A DNA stretch of 64,000 nucleotides from Perkinsus chesapeaki. Its lineage: Eukaryota > Perkinsozoa > Perkinsida > Perkinsidae. The stretch covers positions 62,001 to 126,000 of the forward strand of contig JAAPAO010000004.1 of NCBI GenBank assembly GCA_013115145.1. Reading direction: 5' to 3'. The position numbers and the translations under genes are program-made. Every line of letters starts with the position of its first letter. The stretch's first letter is position 1. Positions 1 through 9,690 of the stretch are shown in pieces. Under the pieces are notes generated by a model. That model made no database searches and had not been told where the DNA came from. It saw nothing but the letters and a program-made list of their open reading frames with translations.

Positions 1-191
1 AATGAAGATGCAAATGCTAATGCAAATTATTTTTATTCTCTCTGGCACCGGTAATGCCGGACTAAAGATATTATGAACGCGTGTGTGTACGTGGAAGTGC
101 AGGACAAACTATCAGTGTTGCTTTGTTATGGGGAGCGGCATGCACTCGTTTGTCCTTCGTTTTCACAGGACTTTTATTAAGATAATCTATC

Positions 192-1007
192 ATGTCCAGC
201 TGCTGGAAAGCATCTTCTCATCTCCTTAATTACCTAGCTTCAACTATCATCTTCATTCTTGGTGGTATTGTACTTGCTACTTGCATTTATCTGTTCATCA
301 CTTATGGCGACCAGCTTATGAAGGAATGGTGGCTTTGGGTGTCTGTGGCGATTGGTGTGGCATTACTTATTGTAGCTCTTGTAGGCTGCATATCAACCTA
401 CAGATACAACCGTTGTCTTCTCTCATTCTACCTCATCTTCAGTGGGGTCTTGCTACTAATACTTCTCGTGGTTTCAATCACTGTTACAGTTTACGGTTCG
501 GCAATTCATTCCCTTCAAGGAGCTAGTAGCGGAAAGTTGTTAGATTTGAAGGGCCAAGAAGCCACCGTTTACAAGATGGTGAGGTCATTCTACTTGAATG
601 TGTATGAAGAAGCCGGATGCAGCGGTGGTGTTTGTCGCTTTAATGACAATGGTCTCACCTGCACCCAGGTTAAATGCACTGTAAAGAAGGTTGGCGATAC
701 TTTCAACTACTGGCTAGAACAAGGTGCGAGAGGCCTAACAACTTCGACCTTTGCTTCTTGTTTGCATGGAACTTCTACCCCACATCCCGGTGCTGCTAGT
801 GCTTGGTGCGTCAGTGATACTACAATCTTAGACATCATTGGAAAATGGGCTTTGACCACATTCATCATCCTATGGGTTGTTACAGCATTTGTATTATTAC
901 TATTCACATCGAATTTGTCCCTTGTTTTCTGTCAGCGGAGAAAGCGGGACCGGGCTCAACCCATTCGTATCCGAACTGCACGAGACTTTCAGTCTGTCAA
1001 AGTATAA
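192..1007 (+). CDS. Tetraspanin-like four-helix membrane protein
   Basis: This is an uninterrupted 271-residue frame opening with ATG after an AT-rich leader. Hydrophobic segments lie near residues 12-33, 45-66, 77-101 and 217-246. A short loop separates helices 1 and 2, and a large loop of about 115 residues separates helices 3 and 4. That large loop has six or more cysteines (AGCSGG, VCRF, LTCTQVKC, SCLHG, AWCVSD). The short cytosolic C-terminal tail is basic (CQRRKRDR). This 4-TM, small-loop/large-loop architecture is that of tetraspanins, scaffold proteins of the plasma membrane. The canonical CCG motif is not present; AGCSGG occupies its place, so the protein is a divergent member. No intron is needed, unlike most host genes here. 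Identity as tetraspanin-like is good; the specific role is unknown. Confidence 0.75.
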   Translation: MSSCWKASSHLLNYLASTIIFILGGIVLATCIYLFITYGDQLMKEWWLWVSVAIGVALLIVALVGCISTYRYNRCLLSFYLIFSGVLLLILLVVSITVTVYGSAIHSLQGASSGKLLDLKGQEATVYKMVRSFYLNVYEEAGCSGGVCRFNDNGLTCTQVKCTVKKVGDTFNYWLEQGARGLTTSTFASCLHGTSTPHPGAASAWCVSDTTILDIIGKWALTTFIILWVVTAFVLLLFTSNLSLVFCQRRKRDRAQPIRIRTARDFQSVKV

Positions 1008-1291
1008 TATCCGATAATGATTTGTTAATATCCTTGAAGGTACTACTCACTTTGTGATTACAACATTACATGCATGATATGAATATCTCAAAGGTATCTA
1101 CTACAGCCTGTGTGCTGATTGTCTGACACTGTTGCGTCTGTCAGTTGTAGGGCATTGGAAGATAGTCCCCTGTGAAATGGTTAATTAAACCACTCAAACT
1201 CAGACTAGTTGTCACGTGTTAAATGAATCCATACGGGACCGTGCTGACGATCGCTCAACTCTTATGTAATTGAGCTCAAGAAGATTCTATG

Positions 1292-1310
1292 TATTCTCAG
1301 GCTGAGAATA
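1292..1310. repeat. Perfect palindrome with one-base centre (9+1+9)
   Basis: The arms TATTCTCAG and CTGAGAATA are exact reverse complements around a single G. It is one of several one-base-centred palindromes in the gene-poor parts of this window. Confidence 0.7.
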
Positions 1311-1583
1311 TATCGGATCTTCTGGAGCTCACTTAACGTTCCCCTGAGAATCTCAAGCGAACTCTCCAATTTCAACGTTTCTGTCGTGATTACAGTAATA
1401 AGATTACCTCACGAATCAACGCTGTGATGCTCACAAAGCTCAATACTGTATGGTCTTTACTACGACTACCATGTTACATGACGGTCTATGTGTTGGGCGT
1501 ACTCGTCCTGGCTTACCCTGGTATAGGCATGTTTCATGAAGAAGACTAGAGAGGCTTCTGTCAATAAGGTGGTTGCGAACACA

Positions 1584-1642
1584 GGTTAGAATATAGCATT
1601 TCGTCCAACACGTACAATCATATTGTTAAGGTGGAATAGAAC
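1584..1642 (+). repeat. Dispersed repeat, copy 1
   Basis: About 53 of 59 bases match 9632-9690 in the same orientation (shared core TTTCGTCCAACACGTAC). Neither copy is coding as far as can be seen. It is probably a fragment of an old mobile element. Confidence 0.7.
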
Positions 1643-2079
1643 GTCTAAACTTGGCCGGATGAGCTAAGAACCATAACAGTTCGTTGTATCGAGGGATAAT
1701 AGAGGACAGACTTTGACGCCGGCTTCAGTTGGTTGGTGTGTAATCTGTATGGTGAAGGCATGCAATGCATCCATTGTGTTGAAGTGTGCATGAAACCGCT
1801 AACTTTACACTGTCGACCAGCAGGCTGATTTGTTTTAGTGAATGTTGCAGTTTTCCAGCCTTAGCCGATTAGCTGCCCTGTTTCGGGCTTGTTTGTGACT
1901 TGATTTTAGCTTTACATTTCTGACAGGAAGAAATCGCACTGAACACAGAAATCTGATCAGGGTAGAAGCTGAACTCCACATTGTGGAATCAGAAATGACC
2001 GAAAAATGTAACAATGAAATAAATTGCTGTCATTTATGTGAAAGCAGCCTATCCCACTATGCTCTGAACTGATTGTCCT

Positions 2080-2719
2080 TCAGGTCCTGTACAGGCAGAC
2101 GGGTCCCTCACGGTCCCTCCTCTTGGTGCACACCGCGCCATCAATACAGTCCTACAAAAAATGTATGCCCGTTTGGACTGGATGGAGCTTCTTACTGAAT
2201 TGGAGGAGCACGTCAAGCCACAGAAAGTGTAGATACACTCTGCATGACCTTTTGGTGGTGTAGGACACAAACTTCCGTCGGTGCAGCGCTTCCCGCACAC
2301 AAATACCCATCGAGGGTCAAGCTGAAAGGACAACGACTGTTTGTTGCTCTTAAGCCAGACCCTACATAACCGAAGAGAACGAGCCCGGGCTCGCACTTGC
2401 ATCCGACTATCTTTTGGCCGTCTGTTTCGCAATGCCCGATATGTTTCTCGTAATACCCACCTAATACTTCCGTATGAGCGGCAAGAGTAGGGATGAATAT
2501 GGTTCAACTCACCATCATTAGTAGGACCTTGGTCGAGAGGGAAGTATCTAACACGGACCTAGCTAGGCATATACCTAGAGGTCTAACATACATATCTTCA
2601 CCTGTATCCTTCTTGATCTTAATGACAGATGGTTCTTTATCTATATGCCCAAATGCGATGGAGTTGAGAACCACGATGAACAGAACGGTACATTTCTGTT
2701 CCTGGAACATGCGGTACAT
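2080..2719 (-). CDS. Secreted cysteine-rich protein, four exons
   Basis: On the minus strand four exons join in frame: 2719-2575, 2460-2366, 2321-2196 and 2151-2080. They are separated by GT-AG introns of 114, 44 and 44 nt and encode about 145 residues. The protein opens with a signal-peptide-like stretch (core CTVLFIVVLNSIAFG) and then becomes cysteine-rich. Segments such as GHCETDG, GCKCEPG, VCGKRCTDGSLC, FCGLTCSSNSDC and GAVCTKRR suggest a disulfide-stabilised secreted protein with EGF/WAP-like cysteine spacing. I do not recognise a named family. The last intron has a textbook polypyrimidine acceptor (TTTTTTGTAG). The unspliced 152-codon frame over this locus is partly intron. A role in host interaction would be a guess. 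Confidence 0.65.
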
Positions 2720-2848
2720 GTTGTCCTCGAGTAGGAACTATCAATCCTGCAAATGCCCTGCCAAACTTCATTAGGCGCACCCGTGAAAAGAAGCTTTCTC
2801 CACTGTATCAGTCGGTAAAGATGATACGTCTCATTAGCAAGAATCCCA

Positions 2849-2945
2849 ATGGAAGCTGTGGATTATGGCGCGTGCAGCCGCTCCGGCAGAGGCCATGTCT
2901 ACTACGAAGGCAACAAGAGCGGCAATCTCAAATGTCCTACACGAC
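2849..2945 (+). pseudogene. Coding frame interrupted by the LTR retrotransposon, 5' part
   Basis: An open frame starting at an ATG (2849) runs as CSRSGRGHVYYEGNKSG and LKCPT up to the target site ACGAC. Deleting the retrotransposon plus one TSD copy would continue the same frame without a stop into 8298-8431. A second open frame over about 2700-2870 (NALPNFIRRTREKKLSPLYQ) may be an upstream exon. No family is recognised. The interruption itself is directly visible; that the frame was a functional gene is inference. Confidence 0.45.
2941..2945 (+). repeat. Target-site duplication, left copy (ACGAC)
   Basis: ACGAC immediately precedes the left LTR and is repeated directly after the right LTR at 8293-8297. 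A five-base TSD fits LTR-retrotransposon integration. Confidence 0.9.
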
Positions 2946-3057
2946 TGTACCACACAATGCCAGAGCTAGGCTATGTTACGCTAGATGTCCCTACTATTAC
3001 TGTGCTACTAATTATAAGTATACGTATTTATCCTTCTAATTGCCCTGTTGCGCTACA
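2946..3057 (+). repeat. Left LTR of element 1 (112 bp)
   Basis: It starts TGTACCACAC and ends GCGCTACA. I find no difference from the copy at 8181-8292. Confidence 0.93.
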
Positions 3058-3059
3058 GG

Positions 3060-3077
3060 TGGTGAAGAACCCGTGCT
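3060..3077 (+). other. Primer-binding site of element 1
   Basis: TGGTGAAGAACCCGTGC begins two bases after the LTR with the TGG that pairs with a tRNA 3' CCA. The complementary tRNA was not identified. Confidence 0.6.
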
Positions 3078-3087
3078 AATTCTCATC

Positions 3088-6000
3088 ATGACCGACGAAG
3101 TTCAGCAACAACGATCTGCGAGACTGCAGGAGCTATTGGGCTTTGACTTGGAGTTGATTCAGTATTTGGAAGACGGTGAACTACAAGATTTACTTAAAGG
3201 ACGAGTTTTAAAAGAACGCTTAGAAGTGCGACAACTAATACGCCTTGTGCGAGGCGATAAGGGCGACAGTGGGAGTAATAGTCAAGACTCTCATGTAGCT
3301 ACTATCGATGGTCAGTCACAAGGTGATGGAGTTTTGTCAACTTCAGGCAAGGCTCATCCTTTAAGCTCTACCGCTAATTCCTCTATCAACTCTTCTGGTT
3401 CTGGTACTGATTCGTCGAGAAGTAGGTTACGAGAGACCGTACAGAAGGAGATCAAAACCAAAGGCTATAAATTGTGGGAAGGCATTAGTGATGAGAGAAG
3501 TTGCCTTGATTATCGTAGTTCGGTTATGGACATAGTGGCTGACTTGGAACCCGATTGTAGAGATGGCACTGACGACGGCGACTGGTTGGAATATTATGTG
3601 ATGCAATACTCTCTAACTGAAGATATTTGGAGGTCAATTCGCCAAGGTGCAGTGACTACGCCCAGTATACTTTGGGAAAGATTATTTGAACACCACCAAT
3701 CTGGTCTGTCATTGAGTACGTGCTTTGAACAGTGGGTTTTTACGAAGCAAGCCTCAGAGCCAATGAAGGACTTTGTCTCAAGGCATGACTCCCTTCTACG
3801 CCAAATGGCAACGTTGTCCTTTAAGGTCCCAGATGAGATACGAATCGCGGTCCTAAGGAACAATTTGAAGGATGAGACTCTACGAGATATGATTGCGGAT
3901 GAATTGGCAAGGGACCCTAAGATTGGATATGCTGCTGTGAGAAGACTCGTCTTAACAAGGGCAACTTTCGAGTCTTCTAATGGTAAGAACAATAACAATA
4001 AGACCAATGGTACGAGTGCCCCATCAAAAACGACAACGGGTAAGAGTACTTCATCTGGAACGACTCAATCTACTAAAGGAAGCGACACAAATAAGAAGAA
4101 TGGTATTTGTTTCCGTTTCCTAAAAGGTCGATGTACTCATGGTGATGATTGTTGGTTCCAGCATATCAATGTCGACCTGAAAAAGCTAACTGCTACATCA
4201 AGTGAACCAGAGACATCAATAACCACACCAGAAAAGAAGGAGGTTAAACCACAATCATCAGCTGCGAAGGGGTTAGTAGTGCGTGAGAAGAGCTCACAGA
4301 TGACGCCCTTGAGCTTTGTACCTTTACTCTCACGGTTTAATTTACTTTGTTTGTTGGATTCTGGTTCTCAACACTCTATGATATCAAGATCAGCTGCTGA
4401 CTATCTTCCGAAGGAGTATGTAAGGTTCAAACTAAATGAGCCACTAGAGTTTTATGCGGCGAATGCACAGACATTCCATGGCACAGAGTGTGTTCGACTC
4501 CCCCTATTCGGTCAAACTACCCCTTTCTTGGTAGTAGATAAGCTACCAACAGGAATTGAAGCGTTGGCGGGAACTGACGTAACCGATAAACTGGTGATTG
4601 ACTATCCAGCCGGAATTGCTCGGCATGTGAACGGTACCGTCGAAAAACTACTTCGACTACCAGATGTACCTTTGTATTACTTGGACTCTCAACCACAAGA
4701 TATTGTCACTGGTGATGCTCAGAGCACTACTTTCTCGGTTTTAGCCAACGTGAACGCTGTCGGTGATGCAGTTGATAGAAGAAGTGGCAAGACAACAACT
4801 TCGTGGCCTGAAATGCACATTATCAGAGATGATGGTTGGCTTCGTATTGGTGTGGTACCGGCAGAAATCGACGATTCAAAGATGGAGTTCATAGCAGAAG
4901 TTGGACCTGAAGTTGTAGAGGCGGCCAAGAGACTAAAACCACGTCCACTCCGTCACCATAAAAAGATGTTACAAGCCGATGATTCGGTTAAAGCCGAAGT
5001 GAAGGTGATCTTAGACGACTTCCTCGACAAAGGCAAGCTTGAAATTATTCCGCCCGAGAAGAGTAGTTTATACCCGATGACTACTACGTCAAACCTCTAT
5101 CCGGTACTTTCCCCAAGAACTAGACCGGTGTTTACAAGCCTACAACTAAATCGTGTCCTCTCATTTTTTGGACGATTGCTTTTTAGACAATGCAAGATAG
5201 AAGAAATCTTCTACCTAATGCGTTCTGCCCCATTGATTGTGCTTCTAGATATAAGCGATGCGTTTATGTCCCTACGGACAGGTGAAAGGCTGAGCAGCCT
5301 TATGACTGTACTCCTTCCCGAAAGCTACCAAAAGGATAGCCAACTGGTAAGAGCACGTGCTCTACGGTGTCTATATGGGTGTAGCCTCTCGCCATGTGTG
5401 CTGGAAGAGTCGGTTAAGTTCATGATTGCTAGGCACGTTGACCAGATAATTCCTACACAAGTGAGATGTAAGGGGGAAACCCCTATGGTTCCCGATATCG
5501 CTGTGAATGACCAGCTACTACCGCTTCCAGATAATCCACTGGCACTATTAGACAGTTCCTGGCCTACTTCAGTTGAAGAGAATTCAGCTGGCGAGGCTAA
5601 GAACTTTATGGATGATTTAAGTTTGTTTTTGAAATTGGTGGATTTAAAGCTAGCTTCGGTGGTCATTTCTAATGTGAATACTGTTGGTGAAAAGTATAGC
5701 CTTCACTTCAAGCCCTCTAAAGTCCAGGTGGTGAATGATCGTGAAGATTCTCATACGTTAGGCATTAATTTCAACGATTATGGTATTTTTATTACTGCCG
5801 ACCCCGCTAAGTGGAAAAAGTTTCGTGAGTTCTCCTGGAGCGAGAAGCCAACTTTACGAGATTGTCTGGGGTTTCTGGGATGCTTAACTACTCTAGAAGA
5901 TCTGCTACCACCACACGTGACCCCTTTTCGTAACCTACTACAATCAATGGTGGGAAAGCAACGACTTATTTCCGTGAAGGAATGCAAAAAACCAGTGAGT

Positions 6001-8091
6001 TACTCACGCTCGTGGGATTTGCCTGCTCCAGATTATGTGGTCCAATGTTGTTCTACATTACAGCAACTAGCATTGACTATGAAACTTCCAAAGGTCCATC
6101 GACTACTTCCAGATAGTGACCCAAAAGTACCACTGGTTGTTCACGTAGATGCGTCTGCGTATATGTTGGGATTTGTTGTTTTTCCAGATGAGAAGTCCGC
6201 CATGGATAGCGATGAAGTTCCTCTATTCAAGCGTCAAATCCTGCTACGTGACGAGCGTTCAAGATCTCTACATATCTCGGTCAAGGAGTTAATGGCGTTG
6301 GTGTATGCAGCCAAGATGATGAGGACGCTTGAACTGTACATTGGACACAAGCTGTTTTTTACCTTACGCTGTGATAATCGAACTGCCATAAAGGTTGCAA
6401 AGACTCACAGGGTATCTGGTGGTTTACATCAAGATCACTATCTACCAATACTTAATCACTGGAAGTTGTTGGAACCTGTTGAAGTTGAGTATATCCCTAC
6501 CGACCAAAATAGAGCAGATGAACTTACCAGGTGTGATGTTTTGAATGAGGCTCTCAAGACTTATTTCACTATCTTCCAATCTGGAACTAACGAAGATGAG
6601 AAGGGTGTGAGTGCGGTGATGACTCGTGCACAAAAACGTGCGCGAGCCTTTGGTAATATAGAGGATGACGATGAAGGTGAAGAGCGGCAACCTGAGCAGT
6701 ACCGAACCCATAATGAAGATCCTAGTATTGAGGAGAACGATGACAATTCAGAAGGTGAAGTGAGCGAACACTCTGATGTGGAAGATACCGCTGATAGTGA
6801 GTGCCTAACTGAACCTAATGGTGAAGAAGTTAACCATGCTGCAGCTGTACAAACAGATGATACTTCTATCCCGTCCACCACCCCTAAGGTACTAGCATTA
6901 GATACTCAACGGCGTCGGATTCTGAACGTTCTTGACGACAAGTCTGACGAGGAAGAAGATGGTAGAAGACGAGTGACTGACGATACCGGCATACTACAAC
7001 GCCAGATATGTTCCTTCTTCCACCATTTTGCACATGACGGAATTATGGCTACTTACTTAAGAGTTACCTTACACTATGTATGGCCCCATGTACGACAAGA
7101 TTGCGCCACCATTGTTGCATCATGTGAGAAGTGCCAGAAGTATAAAACAAGCCCTGGTGACTTGCAATTGAAAGCAAAAGCTGGTCTGAGAAGGCAGGCA
7201 ACAAGACCGTTTGAGAGAGTTGCTATGGATGAAGTGGGGCCGTGGATAGTCACTAATCGAAACCAGCGATTATTTATATTAACCTTGGTTGACGAGTATA
7301 GTTCCTTCCTCTGTACAATTGCGTCAGAGAAGTCTTTTACGTCACGCCAAGTGGTCGAGTTTTTGGCGCAAATAAGTTCCTTATTTGGTGTAACTATATC
7401 TGAGGTGACTTCAGATAATGGTTCAATATTCAAAGCATGCGTTGAGAAGCTACCTAAGAATTCTTTTATGGATTCAACCCAATGGACTTTCAGCCCGATA
7501 AGAGCTCCACAGTTCAATGGTCTTATAGAACGCCAACACAAAGATCTTAATCTGCGTATACGATTATTGGCAGAAGAGCGCAGATTGGATATAGGTGCAA
7601 CTACATTCTCTCCGTTGGACTGGTGTACTCTCGTGGCTGATGCAACACAAGTATGTAACTCACGACCAAGACGGTGCAAGCTCAGTCCTCATCAAGTACT
7701 ACTAACCTATGATCCACCAAATCCATTGGATGGTACAGTCCATATGAGATGCGCTAACAACAACGACGATTGGACTGCTATGAGAGAAAAGCAATCTATG
7801 GATATGGCTGCAAGGCTCCCGGTCTCATCTTCGTCAAATGCTTCTTTATATCCAGGGCAAGCTGTATGGGTACGTATTCCAAAAGAGAAACGTACAAAGC
7901 GGTCAGCTCAGTATGAAGGTCCACTTGTTTTGACCACAAGAAGAGGGAACAATTCTTGGGAATTGGATGATGGATCGGTTAGATCCTCTAGAGACTTGAA
8001 GGCGGTTATCAGGAGTGAGTTACCATTGAGCGATGATTTTGATGATTCCGGCAGTGAAGATTCCTTGAATGAAGCCTCAGATTCAGATTGA
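3088..8091 (+). CDS. Gag-Pol polyprotein of element 1
   Basis: The frame encodes about 1,667 residues from the ATG at 3088. An in-frame ATG at 3040 lies inside the LTR and is less likely. The Gag part carries a CCCH zinc finger (C-x7-C-x5-C-x3-H, core CTHGDDCWFQH, near residue 341) where a CCHC knuckle is usual. A retropepsin follows (LLDSGSQHSM). Reverse transcriptase has ISDAF and the catalytic FMDD; RNase H follows at HVDASAY. Integrase has an HHCC zinc site (HFAHDG...CEKCQK) and D, D and E residues in AMDEVG, SDNGS and NGLIERQ. An acidic, Asp/Glu-rich linker separates RNase H from integrase. Gag and Pol share one frame, so their ratio must be set without frameshifting. Confidence 0.92.
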   Translation: MTDEVQQQRSARLQELLGFDLELIQYLEDGELQDLLKGRVLKERLEVRQLIRLVRGDKGDSGSNSQDSHVATIDGQSQGDGVLSTSGKAHPLSSTANSSINSSGSGTDSSRSRLRETVQKEIKTKGYKLWEGISDERSCLDYRSSVMDIVADLEPDCRDGTDDGDWLEYYVMQYSLTEDIWRSIRQGAVTTPSILWERLFEHHQSGLSLSTCFEQWVFTKQASEPMKDFVSRHDSLLRQMATLSFKVPDEIRIAVLRNNLKDETLRDMIADELARDPKIGYAAVRRLVLTRATFESSNGKNNNNKTNGTSAPSKTTTGKSTSSGTTQSTKGSDTNKKNGICFRFLKGRCTHGDDCWFQHINVDLKKLTATSSEPETSITTPEKKEVKPQSSAAKGLVVREKSSQMTPLSFVPLLSRFNLLCLLDSGSQHSMISRSAADYLPKEYVRFKLNEPLEFYAANAQTFHGTECVRLPLFGQTTPFLVVDKLPTGIEALAGTDVTDKLVIDYPAGIARHVNGTVEKLLRLPDVPLYYLDSQPQDIVTGDAQSTTFSVLANVNAVGDAVDRRSGKTTTSWPEMHIIRDDGWLRIGVVPAEIDDSKMEFIAEVGPEVVEAAKRLKPRPLRHHKKMLQADDSVKAEVKVILDDFLDKGKLEIIPPEKSSLYPMTTTSNLYPVLSPRTRPVFTSLQLNRVLSFFGRLLFRQCKIEEIFYLMRSAPLIVLLDISDAFMSLRTGERLSSLMTVLLPESYQKDSQLVRARALRCLYGCSLSPCVLEESVKFMIARHVDQIIPTQVRCKGETPMVPDIAVNDQLLPLPDNPLALLDSSWPTSVEENSAGEAKNFMDDLSLFLKLVDLKLASVVISNVNTVGEKYSLHFKPSKVQVVNDREDSHTLGINFNDYGIFITADPAKWKKFREFSWSEKPTLRDCLGFLGCLTTLEDLLPPHVTPFRNLLQSMVGKQRLISVKECKKPVSYSRSWDLPAPDYVVQCCSTLQQLALTMKLPKVHRLLPDSDPKVPLVVHVDASAYMLGFVVFPDEKSAMDSDEVPLFKRQILLRDERSRSLHISVKELMALVYAAKMMRTLELYIGHKLFFTLRCDNRTAIKVAKTHRVSGGLHQDHYLPILNHWKLLEPVEVEYIPTDQNRADELTRCDVLNEALKTYFTIFQSGTNEDEKGVSAVMTRAQKRARAFGNIEDDDEGEERQPEQYRTHNEDPSIEENDDNSEGEVSEHSDVEDTADSECLTEPNGEEVNHAAAVQTDDTSIPSTTPKVLALDTQRRRILNVLDDKSDEEEDGRRRVTDDTGILQRQICSFFHHFAHDGIMATYLRVTLHYVWPHVRQDCATIVASCEKCQKYKTSPGDLQLKAKAGLRRQATRPFERVAMDEVGPWIVTNRNQRLFILTLVDEYSSFLCTIASEKSFTSRQVVEFLAQISSLFGVTISEVTSDNGSIFKACVEKLPKNSFMDSTQWTFSPIRAPQFNGLIERQHKDLNLRIRLLAEERRLDIGATTFSPLDWCTLVADATQVCNSRPRRCKLSPHQVLLTYDPPNPLDGTVHMRCANNNDDWTAMREKQSMDMAARLPVSSSSNASLYPGQAVWVRIPKEKRTKRSAQYEGPLVLTTRRGNNSWELDDGSVRSSRDLKAVIRSELPLSDDFDDSGSEDSLNEASDSD

Positions 8092-8168
8092 CTTTATAAT
8101 GTATGAAGCTATTGTTGATATAAGTGCTTTGTATTGTGGACTTGCTCTGTTATTGGTGGTATTTTTAT

Positions 8169-8178
8169 GGGGGGGAAA
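8169..8178 (+). other. Polypurine tract of element 1
   Basis: GGGGGGGAAA lies two bases upstream of the right LTR, the expected plus-strand primer site. Confidence 0.75.
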
Positions 8179-8180
8179 CC

Positions 8181-8292
8181 TGTACCACACAATGCCAGAG
8201 CTAGGCTATGTTACGCTAGATGTCCCTACTATTACTGTGCTACTAATTATAAGTATACGTATTTATCCTTCTAATTGCCCTGTTGCGCTACA
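8181..8292 (+). repeat. Right LTR of element 1 (112 bp)
   Basis: This copy is identical to 2946-3057 and is followed directly by the second ACGAC. Confidence 0.93.
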
Positions 8293-8297
8293 ACGAC
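8293..8297 (+). repeat. Target-site duplication, right copy (ACGAC)
   Basis: Directly adjoins the right LTR and matches 2941-2945. Confidence 0.9.
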
Positions 8298-8431
8298 ACA
8301 ACAACTACAAGAATTCCCTTCAACTAGAGCTTAACCTCGACCAAGGAGTCGCAGCTGATTATCAGCAGCTGATATTTTATCAGACGGGTAGAGAAGAATG
8401 TATAGTTGGGCAGTGGAACGCACCGTTTTGA
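8298..8431 (+). pseudogene. Coding frame interrupted by the LTR retrotransposon, 3' part
   Basis: The frame entering from the left flank (…LKCPTR) continues here through NNYKNSLQLELN, DQGVAADYQQ and REECIVGQW to a TGA ending at 8431. The unbroken frame across the empty site and its protein-like composition suggest the element split a real exon. No family was recognised. Confidence 0.45.
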
Positions 8432-9631
8432 TGGAGCTCCCTGGAGCTGCTGAACTGCAAGCGTCACCTATGCTCAAACTTACGCTGCGGCTGGACCAGC
8501 AACTCAAACCAGATCAGTGCATTATCTACAAGCAATGATTTGACTACACCTCATGATTATACTCCATAGAGCCGCCAACATGGAAGACACGCCTGTCGGA
8601 GGCTGGCACTCACGGTGAATGAGTCACCCAGTGACTATCTACGGAACGTTATCTTAGCTACGTCTATCGTATCTTCTGTTTCTGGGTCATCCTTATCGAG
8701 TGTATGCGCCGAATTTGAAGTTCCTGAGTTCGAAATCGCTTCCACTCAAGTTCAGAAATTGGAATTCCTAGACAATTGTGGCGAAATTGAAGTTCCTAAA
8801 CGAGAATCTCAACCTACGTTTCGTTCGCCCGTCGAGATCGGAGTTGCTATTATCGGAATAGGGGTTGAAAAGGTGTAGCAAAAACGGTGCATTCCTACAA
8901 CTCTTTATCTGGATACTCTCTTCTGTCAAACGCTTACTTATTTGGCCTGGCATAGATGTTGGGTGCAACGATATAAACTCTTTGGCACTGTGAATTCAAG
9001 GATGATAACCAACAGCTACTAGTCGATTGCAAACGGGCCGTTTAAAAAGACCAAACCGGTCAGTCGGCCTTCCTTTTAGATTTGTGTGAGGCTGTGAAGC
9101 AGTCGCAATTTTTTTGCGAGAAACTATACTTCAGATCAGAAGATTGTGGTGTCGCACCTCCGGACCTTTGCGTTTTGGTAGTTGACAACTAATAGCTATG
9201 CAAAGGCTCTCGGTTGTGTCGGTGGATTCTGCTAGGTGTAGTAGGACAGTGACTAGTGAGTAGTTGCACTCTATTGATGGATATATGTTGAGGTGATTAT
9301 AGTTATCAGTCACTCGAGCGACTTATCTTATTTCAGGGTCTTCTGCTTGTGGAGATATGGTGAACGTGACGGTTTCTTGCTTGGCGACATTGCATATATC
9401 TGTCTCAGCGCTAGTATTATATTATTAGTGGTGCTAGTAGAATATGCCCCGAATTGAGCTCAACTTCTTACGAGACTGAAAGAATAGTGTGAAGTGAGCT
9501 AAGTATGGGGTTAAAACATTCGAGCCCATACTCAGTTAATCTGTGGGTACAATTCTGCTCTCGGTATAACACCAAAATTGTATGTGTCTTATCAATCGGG
9601 TTACACGTGCCAACCTAATGATGGGACATCT

Positions 9632-9690
9632 GGTTAGAATATAACATTTCGTCCAACACGTACGATCATATTGTTACTGTGAAATACAAC
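9632..9690 (+). repeat. Dispersed repeat, copy 2
   Basis: Same-orientation match to 1584-1642 (about 53 of 59 bases). Confidence 0.7.

Larger units (their letters stand above)
1008..2079. other. Intergenic stretch without a recognisable gene
   Basis: No open frame or family motif was recognised on either strand. The stretch holds a 9+1+9 palindrome at 1292-1310 and one copy of a dispersed repeat at 1584-1642; both are listed separately. Confidence 0.6.
2946..8292 (+). mobile_element. Intact LTR retrotransposon, element 1
   Basis: This 5,347-bp element has identical 112-bp LTRs, TG...CA ends, a 5-bp TSD (ACGAC), a primer-binding site beginning TGGTGAAG at 3060 and a G-rich polypurine tract at 8169-8178. 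It carries one uninterrupted Gag-Pol frame ordered Gag, protease, reverse transcriptase, RNase H, integrase. That domain order fits Ty3/gypsy or BEL/Pao, not Ty1/copia. Identical LTRs and an undamaged frame imply recent insertion. LTRs this short are unusual. Confidence 0.93.

Noticed and set aside
2049-2507. Single 152-codon minus-strand frame as one gene
   Set aside because: It runs through introns. Splicing with canonical GT-AG sites gives a better cysteine-rich protein with a signal peptide.
2504-2554. Conserved peptide VLDTS...LLMM shared with 19104-19316
   Set aside because: In the spliced gene model this segment is intron, so the similarity is a repeat at DNA level, not a protein family.
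3040-3087. Start of the element 1 frame at an ATG inside the left LTR
   Set aside because: It lies within the LTR and upstream of the primer-binding site. The ATG at 3088, just after the primer-binding site, is the natural Gag start.
8615-8878. 87-codon plus-strand frame
   Set aside because: It begins with GTG, has no in-frame ATG and shows no recognisable family or splice support.
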